Shown: positions 53,084 through 62,029, counted from the stretch's first letter. The stretch is 64,000 bases of DNA from Gemmataceae bacterium (GCA_901538445.1 LR594584.1:4611152-4675151); one strand, 5' to 3'. Numbers and translations are program-made. Notes: generated by a model not told the origin, from the sequence alone.

Positions 53084-54223
53084 ATGACCGACGAACCCGC
53101 CCTGCTCGCCGCGGTCCGCCAGCACCCGGACGACGACACGCCCCGGCTCGTCTACGCCGACTGGCTCGAGGAGAACGGCGCCGCCGAGCGCGCCGCGTTC
53201 ATCCGCCTCCAGTGCGAGGCGGCGCGACTGCCGGCCGGCACCAAGGAGCGCCGGAAGGCCGAGCGGGCCGCCGAGGCTCTGTTCAAGGCGCACAAGGTGG
53301 AGTGGTTCGGCCCGCTGTGGAAGAAGTTCCACAGCAGCAAGCCGGCCGTGAGCCACTGCCGCATCGAACGCGGGTTCATCACCAGCTTGAAGAACGACGT
53401 GCGAGAGTTCGTCGCGCACGCCGACGCAATCGCACGGTTCGCCCCGTGCCTGCGCCGGGTCGTTGTGGAGCACGTCAACGATGCCGTCGCCAAGCTCCTC
53501 GCGCTGCCGTTCGTTCGCACCGCCGCCGAGTTGGACCTGAACACGCTGCACCCCGCGTCGCTCGCCGTGCTCAAGGACCACGCGGACTGGGGGCCGTTCG
53601 ACGCACTCCGGCTCACGTTCGAGTTCGAGGACGTGTCCGACACCCTCGCCGGGTTGGACGCCGCGCCCCTCGTGCGGGCCGCACGCCGGTTCGACCTGCA
53701 CTACGGCTACTTCCCGCACGGCGACGAGGCACCCGAGGTCGGCGACGCGGCGGCGCAAGAACCGTCGCTGCGCGAGATGCGGCGGCTGAAGCTCCCGAAC
53801 CTCCGCGGGTTCGGCTTCTACGGGATGTCGGCCGACTCGGCCCGCGAGGTCGCCGCATGGCCCGGGTTCAAGCAACTCGACTGGCTCGACTTCGAGACGT
53901 GCGGCATCGACGACGCCGCGGCCGTCTCTCTGCTCACGGCGAAGACGCTGCCGAGGCTCACGCGGCTCAACCTGAACGAGAACGACCTCTCGACGCCGAC
54001 GGCCGAGGCGCTCGCGGCGTGCAAGCCGCTCGCGGGGCTGACCGAGTTGGCACTGGACTGGAACAGTCTCCAAGACGCGGCGGCGAAGAAGCTCGCGGCC
54101 TCGACGGTGCTGCCGGCGGAGTTGCCGGTGGACGTGAGCTTCAACCGTCTGACGGAGAAGGGAATCGCCGCTCTGCGGAAGCGCTTCGGGAGCGGCGTCG
54201 TGAGCCGCGAGCAGCTTACGTAG
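53084..54223 (+). CDS. TIGR02996 domain protein with leucine-rich repeats
   Basis: 379 residues. The N-terminal module (MTDEPALLAAVRQHPDDDTP, RLVYADWLEENGAAERAAFI) again leads the gene. The C-terminal half has leucine-rich units, such as LPRLTRLNLNENDLSTP and LAGLTELALDWNSLQDAA. No signal peptide. The composition is uniformly GC-rich. It is isolated on the plus strand between minus-strand genes and ends 8 bp inside the remnant at 54216. Confidence 0.87.
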   Translation: MTDEPALLAAVRQHPDDDTPRLVYADWLEENGAAERAAFIRLQCEAARLPAGTKERRKAERAAEALFKAHKVEWFGPLWKKFHSSKPAVSHCRIERGFITSLKNDVREFVAHADAIARFAPCLRRVVVEHVNDAVAKLLALPFVRTAAELDLNTLHPASLAVLKDHADWGPFDALRLTFEFEDVSDTLAGLDAAPLVRAARRFDLHYGYFPHGDEAPEVGDAAAQEPSLREMRRLKLPNLRGFGFYGMSADSAREVAAWPGFKQLDWLDFETCGIDDAAAVSLLTAKTLPRLTRLNLNENDLSTPTAEALAACKPLAGLTELALDWNSLQDAAAKKLAASTVLPAELPVDVSFNRLTEKGIAALRKRFGSGVVSREQLT

Positions 54224-54810
54224 GTAACGGAGTTGTGGCCGGCGGTTCGAGCAGGGCGCGGTCTTGTGGTATGACGGCGGCCCACGCCGCGAGGTACGTC
54301 GCCTCGACGGGCAGGTCGATCGAGTAGTCGGGTTCGAGGAACAGCGGCATGTCCGGGAGCGGCTGGCCGACCGCGACGGGTTCGACGTAGCACCGCGGGG
54401 CCGGGTCGGCCGATTCGTACGCGGCGAGCGTGAGGGGTTGGTCCTCGGGCTGGTCGAACCGCTCGCCCCCGAGTTCCTCCCAGATCAGCGAGTGGAGCCC
54501 GTGGGGCGTCCGCCGCGTCGCCGGGAACGGGTCGATCACCAGCGCGTGGACGCCCTCGCTCACCGCCCGCACCACCTTGCGGACGAACGGCGCAAGTAGC
54601 GCAGTCTTCCCTTTCGTGTCGTGCGAGACGAACACCACCTGGGCGAAGAGACGACGACACGTCGTCCTCCAAAGCGTGACCCGTCGACGGATTGGATCGC
54701 ACCGGGCAAAGTACGGCTCGGTTCAAGAGGTCGCGCATCGAGTAGAGCCAGCCAAGCTCGAAGTCGTAGCACACCGCGTGGCTCACGCGGGTCCAGTCGT
54801 GGATCGGCAT
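54216..54810 (-). pseudogene. Decayed DUF4058 gene
   Basis: The N-terminus is MPIHDWTRVSHAVCYDFELG (ATG at 54808-54810), the classic DUF4058 start. The C-terminal part, in another frame, reads FVSHDTKGKTALLAPFVRKV, VHALVIDPFPATRRTPHGLH, PLTLAAYESADP and YVEPVAVGQPLPDMPLFLEP, which matches the family's end. The central 100 or so residues are missing and a frameshift separates the pieces near 54640. Intact members have about 250 residues. It lies between the TIGR02996 gene and the RND pump gene. I read it as a deletion derivative. Confidence 0.75.
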
Positions 54811-54863
54811 GGCGGCCTCCGGTGTGCCCGCAGTGTACCACCGCCCCGCGGCCGCCGACAACG

Positions 54864-57800
54864 TCACGCGGCGGCTGCGGTGCCGGGCTTCGGGGGAGCG
54901 GAGGGCGGGGGGCGGCGCTTCGCCCTCAGGCGCGCGAGCCACCCGCCGGCGCGGCGCACGCGGTCCGAGAAGTCGTCCCACAGCGAGTACGCGACCGGCG
55001 TCACCAGCAGAGACAGCAGCAGCGACAGGAGCTGCCCGCCGAGGATCACCTTCGCCATGCTCGCCCGCGCCCCGGCCCCCGGCCCCTGCCCGGTCGCGAT
55101 CGGCACCATCGCCGCCACGAGCATCACCGTCGTCATCAGGATCGGCCGCAGCCGGGCCTCGTTCGCCTTCAAGATCGCCTCGTCGCGGGGCAGCCCTTTG
55201 GCGCGCAGCACGTTCGTATAGTCCACCTGGAGGATGCCGTTCTTCTTCACGATGCCGAACAGCATGAACAGACCGATCATGGCGTACACGTCGAGCGGCG
55301 TCTGGAGCACGAGCAGCGACAGCAGCGCGAACGGCAGCGTCAGCGGCACCGCGAGCAGGATCGTGATCGGGTGGACCAGGCTCTCGAACTGCGCCGCCAG
55401 GATCATGTACATGAACACGAACGCGAGCAGGAACGCCATCGCGAAGTTCGAGTTCGAGTCGGCCAGCAGCTTCGCCTCGCCGAGGAACTCGTACCGGTAC
55501 TCGGGCGGCATCTCCAGGGGCTTCACGTACCCCTCGACGACCGGCAGCGCGTTCCCGAGCGCGACGCCGGGGGTGAGGTTGCACTGGATGCCGATCTGCC
55601 GCTGCCGGTTGTACCGCTCGATGGTGGCCGGCCCCCTCTCGTGCTCCACCTTCGCGAACAGCCGCAGCTCGACCGGCCTCCCACCGGAGCCGGGGACCGT
55701 GAGCGCGGCGATCGCCGCCGGCCGGTCGCGGGACGCGAGGTCGGCCCGGAGCCACACGTCGTACTGCTCGCTCCCCTCCTTGTACTTCGTCACCGGCTCG
55801 CCGCCGACCAGTACGCCCAGCGCCGTCGCGAGGCCGCGCATGTCGGCCCCCTGGTCGGCGGCGCGTTCGCGGTCCACCACCACCTGAAGCTCGGGGCTGC
55901 GGCTGGCCGCGTTCGTGTCCACGTCGGTGAACAGGTCGGGCCGGGCGCGCATCTCCTTGACGATCCGGGCCGCGTACTCCTCGAGTTTCTGCGAGTCCGG
56001 CCCGCGGAGGCTCAGGTCGAGCTGCGCGTTCTTGAACGCGCTGGAGCTGAACAGCTTCACCTCCTGCACCGCGGTGCGCAGGTCCGGGTAGTCGGCCAGC
56101 ACGTCCCGCGCGTCCTGCATCGCGTCGCGCTGGTGGAACGGGCGGGCGTGCAGGTCGGTCATGCGGCAGTAGATGTTCACCGCGGTCACGTCGCCCTGCC
56201 CCTTCGGGGCCTTGCCGTCGGTCGGCCCGATCGTGGTGAACACGTTGGTCACCCCGCGGACCTTCTTCAACCGCTCCTCCAGCTCGGCGCACTGCTTCTC
56301 GGCCTGGGCCAGCGTGGTCCCTTCCTTGAGGATCACGGCCACCTCGAACTCGCTCTGGTCGTCCTTCGGCACGAAGTCCGACCCGACCGCCATGAACAGC
56401 GCCGGCGTGCTGAGGAACGTGAGCCCCGTGGCCGCGACGATCACCCACCGGTGCCGCAGCGACCACGCCAGCACCGCGATATACCCGCGGGTCATCAGCC
56501 CCGAGCGGCGCGGGCCGTGGGCCGCGTCCGGGTCGGCGTGGACCGGCTTCAGGAACCGGGCGCACAGCATCGGGGTGAGCGTGAAGCTGATGACCATACT
56601 CAGGATGATGGCGAACCCGACCACGAACCCGAAGCTGTTGAAGAACCGGCCGACCTGACCGGACATGAACGCGATCGGCGCGAAGATCACGGCCAGCGAG
56701 AGCGTCGTCGCCAGCACCGCCAGCGCGATCTCCTGCGTCGCCGAACTCGCCGCCTCCCACCCCGTCTTGCCGTACTCCTCCATGTGCCGGAACACGTTCT
56801 CCAGCACCACCACCGCGTCGTCGATCACGATGCCCACGGCCAGGATCAGCCCGAGGAGCGTCATGTTGTTGAGGCTGAACCCCATCAGGTCCATGAACGC
56901 GAACGTGCCGACGATGCTGGTGGGCACCGCGGTCGCCGCGATGAGCATGGTCCGCACGTCGCGGATGAACAGGAAGATCACCCCGGCGACCAGGAACGCG
57001 GCCAGCACCAGGTGGAACTTGACCTCGTCGATCGACCCCTTGATGAACTTCGACTGGTCCCGGATCACCTCGAGCTGGATGTCGGCCGGGAGGGCGGCCT
57101 GGATCTTCTCCAGCCGCGCCTTCACCGCCTCGGCCACCGCCACCGTGTTCCCGCCGCTCTGCTTCTGCACCACGAGGCTCACCGCGACGTTCCCGTCGAG
57201 CCGCGACTTGCCCCGCGGCTCCTCGACGCTGTCGGTCACCGCCGCCACGTCCTTCAAGCGCGTCGTGTACCGGGTGCCGTCGTCGGCGGTCCGGGCGATG
57301 ATGATCTCCTCGAAGTCCTTCGGGGTCCGCACGCGGCCGACGACCCGCAGCCCGAACTCGGTCGCGCCGGTCTCGACCTTGCCGCCGGGCAACTCCAGGT
57401 TCTGGTCGGCGAGCGCGCGGCGGACGTGCTCGACGGTGAGCCCGCGGGCGCGGAGGTCGGCCGGCCGCACCACCACGTTCACCGCCCGCGTCTCGCCGCC
57501 GACGAGCACGACCGCCCCGACGCCCGACACGGCTTCGAGGTCCTCCTTGATGAGCTTCTTGGCGATCTCGGTGACTTCCTTGAGCTTCCGCCCCGGGCCG
57601 CCGGACACCGCGACCGTCACCACCGGCGCGGCGTCGAGGTTGAACTTCTCCACGACCGGCGGGTCGGTGCCGACCGGGAGCCGCGGGAGCAGCGTCGAGA
57701 CCTTGTCGCGGACGTCCTGGGCCGCGATGTCGCCGTCCTTCTCGAGCTTGAAGCCGACGACGACCGTGGACACGCCCTCCCGCGTGGTGCTCCGCAACTC

Positions 57801-58034
57801 GTCGATGCCCGAGACGGTGTTGACGGCCTCCTCGACGGGCTTGGTGACGGCCGACTCCATCTCCTCGACGCTCGCGCCCTTGAGCGTGGTGGTGACCACG
57901 ACCACGGGCACGTCCACGTTCGGGAACAGCTCGACCCCGAGCCGCGCGTACGACGCGAGCCCGAGCACCACCGGCCCGAGGACGAGCATGGTGGTGAACA
58001 CCGGCCGGCGAATACACACATCCCAAAGAGCCAT
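54864..58034 (-). CDS. RND efflux pump, inner-membrane subunit (HAE1 type)
   Basis: 1056 residues. It starts MALWDVCIRRPVFTTMLVLG; the frame extends upstream but that part is encoded by a repeat. The two large periplasmic loops and twelve helices of the AcrB/MdtB family are evident, e.g. GVELFPNVDVPVVVVTTTLK and AFMDLMGFSLNNMTLLGLIL. AVGIVIDDAVVVLENVFRHM carries the proton-relay aspartates in the fourth helix. It works with the membrane-fusion protein and an outer channel to expel lipophilic compounds, driven by protons. GAGGTGG precedes the ATG. It follows tetR and the MFP gene in one unit. Confidence 0.93.
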   Translation of the reverse strand: MALWDVCIRRPVFTTMLVLGPVVLGLASYARLGVELFPNVDVPVVVVTTTLKGASVEEMESAVTKPVEEAVNTVSGIDELRSTTREGVSTVVVGFKLEKDGDIAAQDVRDKVSTLLPRLPVGTDPPVVEKFNLDAAPVVTVAVSGGPGRKLKEVTEIAKKLIKEDLEAVSGVGAVVLVGGETRAVNVVVRPADLRARGLTVEHVRRALADQNLELPGGKVETGATEFGLRVVGRVRTPKDFEEIIIARTADDGTRYTTRLKDVAAVTDSVEEPRGKSRLDGNVAVSLVVQKQSGGNTVAVAEAVKARLEKIQAALPADIQLEVIRDQSKFIKGSIDEVKFHLVLAAFLVAGVIFLFIRDVRTMLIAATAVPTSIVGTFAFMDLMGFSLNNMTLLGLILAVGIVIDDAVVVLENVFRHMEEYGKTGWEAASSATQEIALAVLATTLSLAVIFAPIAFMSGQVGRFFNSFGFVVGFAIILSMVISFTLTPMLCARFLKPVHADPDAAHGPRRSGLMTRGYIAVLAWSLRHRWVIVAATGLTFLSTPALFMAVGSDFVPKDDQSEFEVAVILKEGTTLAQAEKQCAELEERLKKVRGVTNVFTTIGPTDGKAPKGQGDVTAVNIYCRMTDLHARPFHQRDAMQDARDVLADYPDLRTAVQEVKLFSSSAFKNAQLDLSLRGPDSQKLEEYAARIVKEMRARPDLFTDVDTNAASRSPELQVVVDRERAADQGADMRGLATALGVLVGGEPVTKYKEGSEQYDVWLRADLASRDRPAAIAALTVPGSGGRPVELRLFAKVEHERGPATIERYNRQRQIGIQCNLTPGVALGNALPVVEGYVKPLEMPPEYRYEFLGEAKLLADSNSNFAMAFLLAFVFMYMILAAQFESLVHPITILLAVPLTLPFALLSLLVLQTPLDVYAMIGLFMLFGIVKKNGILQVDYTNVLRAKGLPRDEAILKANEARLRPILMTTVMLVAAMVPIATGQGPGAGARASMAKVILGGQLLSLLLSLLVTPVAYSLWDDFSDRVRRAGGWLARLRAKRRPPPSAPPKPGTAAAA

Positions 58035-58094
58035 GGGACACCACCTCGTTGCGATCCGTACCGTTTTTCTGCGTCTCGTCCTGAGCCCCGGACG

Positions 58095-58215
58095 GGGCGG
58101 CGGATGGTAGCCAGGGGTGGAGCGCAGCGCAACCCCTGGTCCGGGGGCGACGCTCGCGGACCAGGGGTTTGTGCCGCAGAGCCGGCACCGCACCCCTGGC
58201 TACCATCCGCCGCCC
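58095..58215. repeat. 25-bp perfect inverted repeat between MFP and RND genes
   Basis: Arms 58095-58119 and 58191-58215 are exact reverse complements. They enclose AACCCCTGGTCC and its complement as an inner stem, as in the element at 25060-25208. The element sits in the 194-bp space between the MFP stop and the RND start, within the operon transcript. Confidence 0.93.
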
Positions 58216-58228
58216 TTCCAGGGCTCAA

Positions 58229-59503
58229 TCAGCGGACCCGCACCGGCGACCCGTCGACCAACTGCGACTGGCCGCTGGTGACCACCTTCGCGTCGGGCGC
58301 GAGCAGGCCGCGGACCTCGGCCCAGTCCTTCTCGCGGGCCCCGACCTCGACCTCGACCCCCTTCGCGACGCCGCCCTCGACCACGTACACCTTGGTCACC
58401 CCGGCGAACGTCACCACCGCCTCGGGCGGGACCGTCAGCACCGCCGCGTCGGTCCGCACCAGCACCTCGGCGTTCGCGAACCCGCCGGCCTTCAGCTTCC
58501 GCCCGCAGTTCGGCACCTCGACCTCGGTGACGAACGTGCGGTTCTCCGGGTCCACCGTCGGGAACACGCGGGCCACCGTGCCGGGGAACACGGCCCCCGG
58601 GTACGCCTCCACCCGCACGTCCACCGGGAGCCCGATCCGCACGTCGGGCGAGTACCGCTCGGGCACCGCGACCCGCAGCTTGAGGACGTGGTCGGTCACC
58701 AGCCGGTAGGCGTTCGTCACCCGCATCGGGCTGATCGTCGCCCCCTTGCTGACCATCCGCGCCGCGACCGAGTACCGGATCGGGTTCGCGGCCGCGCCGA
58801 GCACCGCCGACCACGCGGGCCAGTCGTCGGGCACCGGGGCGCGGAGCTGCGTCTCGCGGAGCCGGTCCTCGGCGTCGTCGAGGGCCGACTGGAGCCGCCG
58901 GGCGTGCGCCAGGGTCACCCGGGCCTCGGTCTCGGCGAGATCGACCCCGACCTTCGCCACCTTCGCCTTCGTGCGGGCCGTGTCGAGCGTCTGAACGGAG
59001 CCGACGCCCCGCTTCATCTCCTCCTCGATGCGGGCGAAGTCCTTCTCCGCGAGTTCCAGGTTCGCCCGCGCCTGGGCGACCGAGTCGACCGCCGGCAGGT
59101 GCGCCAGGAACGCGGCGTCGGACTCGGGCAGCGCGTCGAGGCGGAGCTTCCGCAGCTCGGCCTGGAGCGCCGGCTGGGCCTGGCCGATGGCGAGCTTCGC
59201 GTCGGTCGGGTCGAGTTCGAGCAGCACCTCGCCGGGGAACGCCGAGTCGCCCGCGTCCTTGAGGACGCGCAGCACCCGGCCGTCGATCTTCGGGGCGAGC
59301 AGCACGTCCTCGTGCGCGTACAGCGTGCCCACCCCGGCCACGGTCCGCCGGAGCGGGACCGGCTTCACGGGCGCGACCGTCACCGCGGTCGCCTGCGGCC
59401 CGGCCTTGCCCGTCGGCTCGGCCTTCGGCGAGCAGGAGACAAGGAGGCACGGGGACAAGGAGACAAGGAGGCCGAAAACCCAGCGCCGCGTGGTGGCATT
59501 CAT
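58229..59503 (-). CDS. RND efflux membrane-fusion protein (lipoprotein)
   Basis: 424 residues. The leader LLVSLSPCLLVSCSPKAEP is a lipoprotein signal with a lipobox LVSC, so the mature protein starts at a lipid-modified cysteine near residue 24. The body has the AcrA/MdtA order: barrel-sandwich LYAHEDVLLAPKIDGRVLRV, coiled hairpin AQARANLELAEKDFARIEEE, beta-barrel VFPGTVARVFPTVDPENRTF, and a C-terminal membrane-proximal part with VVTFAGVTKVYVVEG. Its start overlaps the tetR stop by ATGA. The signal peptide is encoded by repeat sequence (see 59448-59526). Confidence 0.92.
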   Translation of the reverse strand: MNATTRRWVFGLLVSLSPCLLVSCSPKAEPTGKAGPQATAVTVAPVKPVPLRRTVAGVGTLYAHEDVLLAPKIDGRVLRVLKDAGDSAFPGEVLLELDPTDAKLAIGQAQPALQAELRKLRLDALPESDAAFLAHLPAVDSVAQARANLELAEKDFARIEEEMKRGVGSVQTLDTARTKAKVAKVGVDLAETEARVTLAHARRLQSALDDAEDRLRETQLRAPVPDDWPAWSAVLGAAANPIRYSVAARMVSKGATISPMRVTNAYRLVTDHVLKLRVAVPERYSPDVRIGLPVDVRVEAYPGAVFPGTVARVFPTVDPENRTFVTEVEVPNCGRKLKAGGFANAEVLVRTDAAVLTVPPEAVVTFAGVTKVYVVEGGVAKGVEVEVGAREKDWAEVRGLLAPDAKVVTSGQSQLVDGSPVRVR

Positions 59504-59526
59504 CCCCGTGTCTCCTTGTCCCCGTG
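59448..59526. repeat. Repeat pair spanning the tetR-MFP junction
   Basis: Arms 59448-59465 and 59509-59526 (CACGGGGACAAGGAGACA and complement) are exact, with 43 bases between. The lower arm encodes part of the MFP signal peptide. The upper arm encodes the last codons of TetR (GHGDKETRG). Related to the repeat at 19051-19140. Confidence 0.88.
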
Positions 59527-60198
59527 TCCCCGTGTCCCCGCGTCGGCCGCGAGGATGCCGTTCAGGATGACGTCGGTCACGTCGCGGGCCTGCGCCTCGG
59601 GGTCGGCCGGGCGGCCCGAGAGCAGGTTCGTGAGGATCGTGCCGTACAGCAGGTCGCCGACCACGGCGAACAGCCGCTCCATCGGCATCGGCCGCACGGC
59701 CCCGGTGTCGATCAGGCGGCGGAAGAACGCGGTGTGCTTGCAGGTGTGCTCGTCGTCGCTCTGCGCGGCGAAGTACAGCGGCCGGTGGTGGTGCGGGAAC
59801 GCGGCCCGCTCCTGGATGAAGAGTTCGGCCATCTCCGGGTGCCGGTGGAAGTACCCGAGGTACGTGCGGATCGCCAGCACCAGGTGGTCGAGCGGGGCGA
59901 GCGGGGCGTCGAGCACCCGGTCCATCTCTTCCGTGAGCAGCCGCAGCCCGCGCTCGACGGCCGCGAGGAACAGTCGCTCCTTCGTCTCGAAGTACCGGAA
60001 CACCGTACCGTTCCCGACGCCGAGGTGGTTGGCGATCGTCTGAACCTGCGTGTTGGCGAACCCGTACCGGGCGAACTCGCGGGCGGCCACGTCGAGAATT
60101 TGCTCCTTGCGACGAGCTTCCAGCTCCGGGTTCCGCGGCCGCCCGCGGCCCGACCGGGCGCTCGGCTCCCCTGGTTTTTCGAGCGAATCAATCGACAT
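59500..60198 (-). CDS. TetR/AcrR family transcriptional regulator
   Basis: 232 residues. The DNA-binding domain is RKEQILDVAAREFARYGF then NTQVQTIANHLGVGNGTVFR and YFETKERLF (residues about 32-80), a typical TetR helix-turn-helix. A variable ligand-binding region follows. It is the first gene of the unit with the MFP and RND genes and probably represses them until a pump substrate binds. A good promoter and a palindromic site just downstream of it are present (60223-60279). The C-terminal 12 residues (GTRGHGDKETRG) derive from the repeat. ATG at 60198 is preferred to GTG at 60204. Confidence 0.93.
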   Translation of the reverse strand: MSIDSLEKPGEPSARSGRGRPRNPELEARRKEQILDVAAREFARYGFANTQVQTIANHLGVGNGTVFRYFETKERLFLAAVERGLRLLTEEMDRVLDAPLAPLDHLVLAIRTYLGYFHRHPEMAELFIQERAAFPHHHRPLYFAAQSDDEHTCKHTAFFRRLIDTGAVRPMPMERLFAVVGDLLYGTILTNLLSGRPADPEAQARDVTDVILNGILAADAGTRGHGDKETRG

Positions 60199-60222
60199 GG
60201 GCACGACACCGGGAGAGTGCAG

Positions 60223-60248
60223 TTAATTAACGGACTGGTCCGTCCGGT
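60223..60248. promoter_or_regulatory. Candidate TetR operator
   Basis: TTAATTAA (60223-60230) adjoins CGGACTGGTCCG (60231-60242), a palindrome with a 2-base centre, and the wider pseudo-palindrome ACTGGTCCGTCCGGT (60234-60248). It covers the expected transcription start of tetR, 25-50 bases before its ATG, as expected for autorepression. Confidence 0.6.
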
Positions 60249-60250
60249 AA

Positions 60251-60279
60251 ACTATACCCCCTTGTGACAAAAGCGACAA
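60251..60279 (-). promoter_or_regulatory. Sigma-70-like promoter for the tetR-MFP-RND operon
   Basis: On the minus strand the -35 TTGTCG (60274-60279) and the -10 TATAGT (60251-60256) are exactly 17 bases apart. It reads into tetR and is the best promoter seen in the window. Confidence 0.75.
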
Positions 60280-60905
60280 GTGCAACTCCTCCGAGGTTCG
60301 CAAAATCGCTGTCGGATTGTCGGGCGCGCTCCCCAGATGACATCAATGAGTTGCGTTGCATCGCGCGCCCGTGTGGGATTGGCGTACCACAGGATCTGTT
60401 CACCGAATCCGACATGGTGTCGCCCCGCTCCGGGTGGTACGATTCATTTGGGGTTTGAAGGAGTCTTTCTTCTGGCGAGCAACGGTTTGGTTCTGGAGAG
60501 TTGGGCTTGGTTCTGGAGAGTTTCCGTTGATTCTGGAGAGTTTCGGGTCTTTCTGGAGAGTTCGCGTTGGTTCTGGAGACCCCACCCCCCACTTCCCCCA
60601 GAACCATTTCTCACCACACACTTCCAATAGACGCGTAACCGAAACTCCCGGTTCGCCACTGCTGCCGTCCGGTGCGAGGCCGGGCGCGGCGCAACTTCAC
60701 AATCAACTCAAGAAGCAATGAGTCCACGCGACCCGGTGTGTCCCGTGTGGAACTGCTGTGGTTACTTCCAGCCACGGGCGAATTTTTGGCGGGTTCGTCG
60801 GGCCGCTCTCGCTGGAACGAGTGAGGCACACGAGCGCGTGCGTTTTCCTTGTAGCGCCGGAACGGGCAACCTAGAATACCCACTCCCTCGCCACCGGTAC
60901 GCAAT
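60280..60905. other. Long intergenic region, lower GC
   Basis: No gene can be supported in these 626 bp. It holds the 20-bp tandem array (60491-60580) and is less GC-rich than the surroundings. Open frames (e.g. minus 60227-60607) change reading frame with each 20-bp unit, so repetitive coding is unlikely. The DHH gene starts at 60906. Confidence 0.6.
60491..60580. repeat. Five 20-bp tandem repeats, TTCTGGAGAG
   Basis: TTCTGGAGAG starts at 60491, 60511, 60531, 60551 and 60571 (last copy ends in C). The spacing is exactly 20 bp, while the remaining ten bases of each unit vary. The even spacing places the conserved parts on nearly the same DNA face. It resembles iteron-like protein-binding sites more than a slipped repeat. 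Confidence 0.92.
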
Positions 60906-61883
60906 ATGCCCCTGGACTGGTCCCCGCTCGTCGAGTTCCTCCGAACGCACGACCGCCCGCTGCTGATGACGCACATCCGCCCGGACGCGGACGGCCTCGG
61001 CTCGCAGCTCGCGGTCCACTCCGCCCTCACCGCCCTCGGCAAGAAGCCGCGGGTCGCCATCGCCAGCAAGCTCCTGCCCCGGTACGCCTTTTTGGACCCG
61101 CAGCGCCAGATCGTCGAGGACTTCAAGCCCGCGGCGTTCGCCGACCGCGACTGCGTCGTGGTGCTCGACACCGGCACCTGGAACCAGCTCGGCGACTTCG
61201 GCGACTGGCTGAAGACCTCACCGCTGCCGCGGGCCGTGGTCGACCACCACCGCACCCAGGACGACCTCGGCGGGTTGCAGTTCGTGGACACGACCGCCGA
61301 AGCGACCGGCCGCCTCGCCTACGAGATCATCCGGGCGCTCAACGGGCCGATCGACAGGGCCGCCGCGAACAACCTGTTCATGGCGCTGGCGACCGACACC
61401 GGCTGGTTCCGGCACCCGAACGCGACCCCAGCGACGTTCGCCCTCGCTTCGGTGCTGACCGAGTTGGGTGCCGAGCCGACGAAGCTGTACGAGCACCTCT
61501 ACGAGGCCGCGCCGCTCGCCCGGTTCCGGTTAACGGGGGTCGCACTCGAACGGTTGCAGGTGCGGGCCGCGGGGCGGGTCGCGTTCACCGAGATCTACCT
61601 GACCGACTACGCGAAGACGGGGGCCGTCCCCGGCGACACCGAGGACCTGATCAACTACCCCCGCAGCGTCGAGGGGGTCGAGGTCGGCCTGGTGTTCATC
61701 GAGCAACCGGGCGGCGGGACGAAGATCAGCTTCCGCGCCCGCTCGCTGGACGTGTCGAAGGTCGCCGAGCAGTTCGGCGGCGGCGGGCACCGGCTCGCCA
61801 GCGGCGCGCGCACGAACCTGCCCCTGCCCGAGACCCGCGACCAGGTGCTCGCCGCGATCGAAACCGCCCTCGCATTGGCTTGA
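60906..61883 (+). CDS. DHH/DHHA1 phosphoesterase, NrnA-like
   Basis: 325 residues. HIRPDADGLGSQ gives the first metal-binding motif, VVLDTGTW the second and VVDHHRTQ (near 113) the DHH motif. The C-terminal DHHA1 domain ends with FGGGGHRLASG near 291. This order is that of NrnA/bifunctional oligoribonuclease-PAP phosphatases, which degrade short RNA and 3'-phosphoadenosine 5'-phosphate. In bacteria without Orn these enzymes finish RNA turnover. It lies downstream of the 20-bp repeat array and upstream of the two-haem membrane protein gene. Confidence 0.9.
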   Translation: MPLDWSPLVEFLRTHDRPLLMTHIRPDADGLGSQLAVHSALTALGKKPRVAIASKLLPRYAFLDPQRQIVEDFKPAAFADRDCVVVLDTGTWNQLGDFGDWLKTSPLPRAVVDHHRTQDDLGGLQFVDTTAEATGRLAYEIIRALNGPIDRAAANNLFMALATDTGWFRHPNATPATFALASVLTELGAEPTKLYEHLYEAAPLARFRLTGVALERLQVRAAGRVAFTEIYLTDYAKTGAVPGDTEDLINYPRSVEGVEVGLVFIEQPGGGTKISFRARSLDVSKVAEQFGGGGHRLASGARTNLPLPETRDQVLAAIETALALA

Positions 61884-61894
61884 TTCTCAAGACG

Positions 61895-62029
61895 GATCAA
61901 CCACAGACTCACAGAGAGCACAGAGGGAAGACAGAAGACCGAGAGAATCAGACTTCTCAAACACCGCTGTCTTGTGTTCCTCAGTGTTCGGTTTCCCCTC
62001 TGTGCTCTCTGTGACTCTGTGGTTGATCC
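61895..62029. repeat. Long inverted repeat, ACAGAGAGCACAGAGG family
   Basis: Arms 61895-61928 and 61996-62029 pair with one gap (GGATCAACCACAG... and complement). It fills the gap between the DHH gene and the two-haem protein gene. Related words are in the repeat at 27402-27516. Confidence 0.88.

Noticed and set aside
53818..58206. 1462-codon minus-strand frame through the RND pump region
   Set aside because: It is a shadow frame made of Arg/Gly/Pro-rich sequence. Only its short MPIHDW part is real, as the start of the DUF4058 remnant.
54621..58709. 1362-codon plus-strand frame opposite the RND pump
   Set aside because: Antisense shadow with low-complexity composition; no domain seen.
60491..60580. 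Possible CRISPR array
   Set aside because: The conserved part is only 10 bases and the variable part 10 bases, far below CRISPR repeat and spacer sizes. No cas gene is present.
60227..60607. 126-codon minus-strand frame over the 20-bp array, with repeating SPEPN/LQNQ words
   Set aside because: The unit length is not a multiple of three, so each copy is read in a different frame. The peptide pattern is an artefact of the DNA repeat.
60620..60720. Possible tRNA or structured RNA near GGTTCGCC
   Set aside because: No cloverleaf could be drawn: acceptor and anticodon stems do not pair.
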